A stretch of DNA of 64,000 nucleotides from Pseudomonadota bacterium (GTDB lineage Bacteria; Pseudomonadota; Alphaproteobacteria; Rhizobiales; Rhizobiaceae), in NCBI GenBank assembly GCA_023399465.1, contig JAEWPB010000020.1:29379-93378 (forward strand), read 5' to 3'. A model generated the notes under the pieces. It searched no databases. It saw nothing but the letters and a program-made list of their open reading frames with translations, and was not told the origin of the DNA. Every line of letters starts with the position of its first letter. Positions within the stretch are counted from its first letter, which is position 1. A program made the translations under genes and the position numbers. This document shows positions 60,314 to 64,000 of the stretch, in pieces.

Positions 60314-60820
60314 ATGAATGCAAACAAGGGCATTAACGTGGATTCGGATTACCCGGGCGGAACTGCAACGGTTCATGATATCCTTGAACTGGCGGGGCAC
60401 TACAGGACCGCTGCCAATTTTCTTGATAGAAAGCTGCCCAAAGGAAAGTCGCTCGCACATGTTCCACGGCGATTTCTCGCCCTCCATTCGATCGAACTCT
60501 ATCTGAACGCATTCCTTCTCCTCAAAGGTCTCGATCCCAAGTGCATTCGCGGTTTTCAGCACGACATCGCCGAAAGAACGCGAAGAGCGATTGATGCAGG
60601 CTTGGTCCTGCGCAAGCGCACAGCCCAGCACCTTGAGGCCCTGACCTCGAACAGGGAGTATCTCGTCACGAGATACGATCCGGAAAGGACCGCGACATTG
60701 TCACAGGTGAACCGGGTCATGGCGACGCTCGAAGAGCTGTCCCAGAAAGTGGCAAAGTTCGTGGAAGGATCCGGAACGAGCGGCAAGCCGGTAAGCCATC
60801 CTGTCTCCAGGACCAAATAG
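60314..60820 (+). CDS. HEPN-like domain protein
   Basis: A 168-residue helical protein. FLALHSIELYLNAFLLLKG (residues 54-72) and the later RGFQHDIAERTRR resemble a HEPN domain, where the Arg/His pair can form an RNase site. HEPN proteins often pair with a nucleotidyltransferase antitoxin, but none is adjacent. The DNA upstream (60196-60310) is AT-rich, unlike the surroundings, which suggests an acquired gene. It lies directly beside the tRNA-Lys copy at 60842. The HEPN call is by eye and moderate. Confidence 0.6.
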   Translation: MNANKGINVDSDYPGGTATVHDILELAGHYRTAANFLDRKLPKGKSLAHVPRRFLALHSIELYLNAFLLLKGLDPKCIRGFQHDIAERTRRAIDAGLVLRKRTAQHLEALTSNREYLVTRYDPERTATLSQVNRVMATLEELSQKVAKFVEGSGTSGKPVSHPVSRTK

Positions 60821-60838
60821 CATTTCGGCAAGTGCTTG

Positions 60839-60980
<142 letters not shown>

Positions 60981-61431
60981 CCAAGTCGATTAAACAAAAG
61001 AATATTCGCAGACAGGCGCGAAAAGGTTTCGAGCGGGAGCGAACGCGCAAATCCGGCGGACGCACCACCGATTTTCAGGCCCGGATCGAAACCCGCATTC
61101 AGTGCGGTTGGCGCGATATCTGGGCAATGATCTCGCGCGGATGAAATCGGTGAAGCCTCGCACCATGGCACCGCCACAGACGCGGGCAACAAAAAAGGCC
61201 GGGGCAAAACCGCACCGACCTTCCTTATTCGCTATTCACACCAGTGCCAGTACATCCGTGGTCAAAGGCCGAAAGCGTTTGTGGCAATTGCGAGCGGCAG
61301 ATGTTTTCCAGCGCTCATCAGCAATGCCGACGAAGAGACATGTAGGTTGCCATTGTGTTCAAATCAAGTTCCCTGCCCGCTCCTCGCATCGCAGGGCGCG
61401 CCTGGAGCATGATCGAGCACCTGCTCGCCTG
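60981..61431. other. Gene-poor stretch inside the tRNA-bounded segment
   Basis: About 450 bases after the first tRNA copy with no gene I can support; the open frames here have no ribosome site and resemble no family. An imperfect AAGGCCGG/CCGACCTT hairpin near 61195-61222 may be a terminator. Confidence 0.45.
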
Positions 61432-61674
61432 CTATTCCCTGATCTCGATCCCCGCCTCGACCGCCGCTGCAATGAAGGCGAACCTCGCATGCTCCGGCGT
61501 CTTCTTGCCCTTCATGACCGCTTCGAAGACCAGCAACGCCGTGTCGAGTGCCTCGCCGTCTTCGGTCGGCCATTCCTCGATCAGCACCCACGAGGCCTCC
61601 TGCGTATTGCTGATGGTCGTGAATTTCCCCGGTTCGAGGGCAAGAGTGACACTCTTGTTCCAGCTCTTTTCCAT
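61432..61674 (-). CDS. DUF982 family protein
   Basis: An 80-residue protein matching the rhizobial DUF982 family: a short beta part (SVTLALEPGKFTTISNTQEA), then VLIEEWPTEDGEALDTALLV and a C-terminal helix with EHARFAFIAAAVEAG. Function unknown; many copies are usual in rhizobial genomes, often in accessory DNA. It lies between the two tRNA-Lys copies. ATG 61674 follows a GAGA-type site. Confidence 0.8.
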   Translation of the reverse strand: MEKSWNKSVTLALEPGKFTTISNTQEASWVLIEEWPTEDGEALDTALLVFEAVMKGKKTPEHARFAFIAAAVEAGIEIRE

Positions 61675-61969
61675 TTCGCGATCTCCAGATTCAGTTTAGC
61701 CAACCTCATAGCCCCCATCGACGCAGATGGCGAGGACCAAGCACAAACGTCACGCAGTCGCAGGCAAGATCAACGTCTCTGCGTCGAACGAAAGAGGGCG
61801 TTGCATAGGCTTGGAGAGATTTCCGAGCCGCTGCTAAAACGTCAGCTAGAGGTGATTTTCGAAACCGTCGCAAGCAAGTGGCGGCCTGATGAAGTACTGT
61901 CGACGCGGACTTGCCTGCGCATCGTGCGTTATGTTATAACAACAACACTTTACTCTCAAAGGAGCCAAC

Positions 61970-62227
61970 ATGCTAATCGCCGACAACCTTCGCAAAAGCC
62001 ACCAACGACCTAACCCGCATTGCAAGTACTATTTCGTTTACAACCACGTGGACGAAATCCTCCCCCACATCAATGCCCACTACTTGTGGGAGGTTATCGG
62101 CGAAGTGGACGAGGAGCGTATTCCGCAAGGAATACGCACGCAGGTTGAGAAGAATGGCTACACTTGGGTCAGAAAGATCAGCGTGGCCGGCACAGAGCTA
62201 AGGAAAGGACTAGTTAACTGGAAATGA
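61970..62227 (+). CDS. Orphan protein of unusual base composition between the tRNA copies
   Basis: An 85-residue protein starting MLIADNLRKSHQRPNPHCKY with an AAAGGAG ribosome site eight bases upstream. Codons use more A and T than the rest of the window, which suggests acquisition. It is rich in aromatic residues and His, without a known motif. Function unknown. Confidence 0.65.
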   Translation: MLIADNLRKSHQRPNPHCKYYFVYNHVDEILPHINAHYLWEVIGEVDEERIPQGIRTQVEKNGYTWVRKISVAGTELRKGLVNWK

Positions 62228-62318
62228 TCGAGGCGATATGCAAATCAATGCTTGCGACCAGATCACGGCAAGACGCCGGCAAGGATTTTGGTATGCGCAC
62301 GACAATCAAGGAAAGAGA

Positions 62319-62460
<142 letters not shown>

Positions 62461-62521
62461 AGCGGCGAAAAAACCTTCGAAATCTGCGAAAAAATCGATT
62501 TCGGCGAAAAGCGCTGGAAAA

Positions 62522-63439
62522 TCAAAGGTAGAGCTCGCCGGAAGCGAGACGCACCGCCTCGCCGCCGATGCGCGCCATGGCGATGCGGCCGCCGTCTATA
62601 TCGATGTGGAGATGGATGAAGGATGGCCGGCCCATCTCGATCCCCTGCTCGACGACGGTGGCGTGGCGCCCGTCCGGCAGGGCATCGAAATGGTGGATGG
62701 CACCGGAAAGTGCTGCCACCGCCGCCCCCGTCGCCGGATCCTCGGCAATGCCCATGTCGGGCGCGAACATGCGCGCATGGAAGCGGGCATTGTGATTGAT
62801 GCCGCCGCGGCAATAGACATAGGCCGAGGCCAGATGACCGTCGACGAAGGGCACGGTGCGTTCCCAGTATTGCGCGTCGAACTCGATGCGCTCCGCTGCC
62901 CTGAGATCATGGACCGGCACCAGCAGGAACGGCACACCGGCGCCCCAGATCGACGGCACGTGGTTCTCGAAGCCGATATCCGTCGCCTTCAGGCCGAGCG
63001 CGTCGGCGATCCCCTGACGGTCGAGCGGCAGGTCGGTGCGAACGGATTTTCGCGGCAGGTCGAATTCGGCAAACCCCGCCTCGCCGGGCGCGAGCCGCAC
63101 GGCGCAACGCACCGGGCCGACATTCTCCTCGAGCACCGAGACGAAGTCGCCCGTCGCCTCGCCGCCGCCATGGTTCAGCTCCGCCAGCGCAACCGCGGTG
63201 CCAACGGTCGGGTGGCCGGCGAACGGCAGTTCGCGGGCGGGCGTGAAGATGCGGATCCGCGCCGTGTGCGAGGGGTTGGCCGGACGCTGCACGAACACCG
63301 TCTCCGACAGGTTCAGTTCGGCGGCGATCACCTGCATGGCCTCGTCGTCGAGGCCGTCGCCGTCGAAGACAACCGCAAGCGGATTGCCGGTCAGCACCCG
63401 GTTGGTAAAGACATCGTAGATGCAATAGCGGCGGCGCAC
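62522..63439 (-). CDS. PhzF-family isomerase-like protein
   Basis: A PhzF/YddE-fold protein of about 305 residues. The active-site Glu lies in LNLSETVFV, followed by ELPFAGHPTVGTAVAL, and the C-terminal half repeats the fold with EDPATGAAVAALSGA. PhzF members isomerise small metabolites; substrate unknown here. A GTG at 63439 (VRRRYCIYDVFTNRVL) gives the usual family start, while the frame is open to an ATG at 63502. The gene lies upstream of copy 2 of the tRNA and is 16 bases from the partial Nudix gene, so the two may be co-transcribed. Confidence 0.85.
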   Translation of the reverse strand: MRRRYCIYDVFTNRVLTGNPLAVVFDGDGLDDEAMQVIAAELNLSETVFVQRPANPSHTARIRIFTPARELPFAGHPTVGTAVALAELNHGGGEATGDFVSVLEENVGPVRCAVRLAPGEAGFAEFDLPRKSVRTDLPLDRQGIADALGLKATDIGFENHVPSIWGAGVPFLLVPVHDLRAAERIEFDAQYWERTVPFVDGHLASAYVYCRGGINHNARFHARMFAPDMGIAEDPATGAAVAALSGAIHHFDALPDGRHATVVEQGIEMGRPSFIHLHIDIDGGRIAMARIGGEAVRLASGELYL

Positions 63440-63518
63440 ATCCGTATCCCCCAAAACCAGTGGAACTTGCCTCAAACTGCCCGAGGCCGCCGGATCGCGC
63501 AAGCCGCTTTAGAGCCGA

Positions 63519-64000
63519 TCAGCGTTCTCCGGGGGCTCGCCCGAAGAACCATTCGAGCAGCGGAAGCATTGCCGGCTGGTAGGGATGGGCGGCGGGATCG
63601 GCCGAGCGGATGGCGACCGCGGCGTCGATCTCCTTTTCCGCGTCGACCGCCATATGCGCGGCGATGCGCTCCAGCATCTCGTCGGCGGTCAGGGGAAAGC
63701 GGAAGCAGCGAAACAGCGCCACCCGTCGATCGCAATGCAGGGCATAGCTGTCGGCATCGGCCGCGGCGGTCGCAAGGTCGAGGCCGGTTTCCTCGCGCAC
63801 CTCGCGCACCATGTTGCCGAGGATATCGCAAACGCCATCGACCACGTCGCTCATATCGAGCGACCCGGCCGGACAATAGACCAGCCCGGCATTGGCGGTA
63901 TGCGGCGCCATCCGGATCGCGATGATCGCGCCATCCGACGACACCGGCACCGGCAGGGCGAAGACGTGGAAGCCGCCGGCACCGCCGGGCTGTCTTCGCC
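63519..64000 (-). CDS. Nudix hydrolase, N-terminus beyond the window
   Basis: The frame is open to the right edge, so the start is missing; about 160 residues are visible, beginning RQPGGAGGFHVFALPVPVSS. The Nudix box ends with MVREVREETGLDL near residue 65 of the visible part, preceded by CPAGSLDMSDVVDG. The spacing before REVREE is longer than usual. A GTG at 63950 is an in-frame codon, not the likely start, because coding-like sequence continues upstream. Substrate unknown. Confidence 0.8.
   Translation of the reverse strand, partial: RRQPGGAGGFHVFALPVPVSSDGAIIAIRMAPHTANAGLVYCPAGSLDMSDVVDGVCDILGNMVREVREETGLDLATAAADADSYALHCDRRVALFRCFRFPLTADEMLERIAAHMAVDAEKEIDAAVAIRSADPAAHPYQPAMLPLLEWFFGRAPGER

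Overview
The window looks like chromosomal DNA of a high-GC alphaproteobacterium of the Rhizobiales (Hyphomicrobiales), probably Rhizobiaceae-like. The indicators are an acpXL-type very-long-chain acyl carrier cluster next to hemN and an fnrN-type regulator, cobalamin genes with the late cobaltochelatase subunit CobN, the CbtAB transporter, and DUF1127, DUF982 and entericidin small proteins. No phage, plasmid, IS or CRISPR features were seen.

Layout. (1) 1-2566: lipid A long-chain acyl genes on the minus strand (two FabF-like proteins, a FabZ-like dehydratase, AcpXL). (2) 2672-4974: hemN and fnrN, divergent, sharing a perfect FNR/FixK box. (3) 4992-19545: cobalamin cluster I. A minus-strand operon cobA-cobB-cobC-cobD/cbiB is divergent from cbiD-cobK (plus), and a second minus-strand operon runs cbiX-cobH-cobL-cobI-cbiG/cobJ-cobM-nucleoside hydrolase. 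(4) 19854-22262: an oxidoreductase and two membrane transporters. (5) 22262-29790: cobalamin cluster II, a minus-strand operon cbtB-cbtA-cobP-cobW-cobN-cobO-EamA behind a long cobalamin riboswitch; cobQ lies separately at 32108-33571. (6) 34446-49369: a corrinoid-dependent methylamine/betaine demethylation region. It holds ABC transporter subunits ProX and ProW, betaine-homocysteine methyltransferase, an MttB-superfamily methyltransferase, a corrinoid protein, a DUF1638 protein, a formyltransferase-like protein, a small 'virulence factor' family protein, a Cys-rich MTHFR C-terminal-type protein, a MetF-like reductase, a methyl-THF:corrinoid methyltransferase and a ferredoxin/ASKHA reductive activator. 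A LysR gene and a GlxA/GbdR-like AraC regulator lie next to it. (7) 52362-64000: housekeeping and accessory genes, including a double-receiver response regulator, an MscS channel, Nudix and PhzF proteins, an adenylate cyclase, and two near-identical tRNA-Lys(CTT) copies enclosing about 1.3 kb.

How the genes fit together: the cob operons make B12, whose main local consumer would be the corrinoid demethylation system. In that model MttB moves a methyl group from glycine betaine (or a similar quaternary amine) to the corrinoid protein. The methyltransferase at 46119 passes it to tetrahydrofolate, the MetF-like enzyme oxidises or interconverts methyl-THF, and the ASKHA protein rescues oxidised corrinoid. 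BHMT uses betaine methyl groups for methionine. This model comes from family membership and gene order; the substrate is inferred from the ProXW and BHMT neighbours.

The most unusual observations are: Gly/Arg-rich tails shared by four enzymes of the demethylation region; an in-frame UGA near the 3' end of mttB followed by 34 coding-like codons that end in an ATGA overlap with the next gene; a mixed cobalamin gene set (CbiX, CbiD, CbiG with CobN, no CobG or CobF in view); a CobH fused to a large extra N-terminal domain; and an orphan minus-strand terminator upstream of proX that may end a small RNA.
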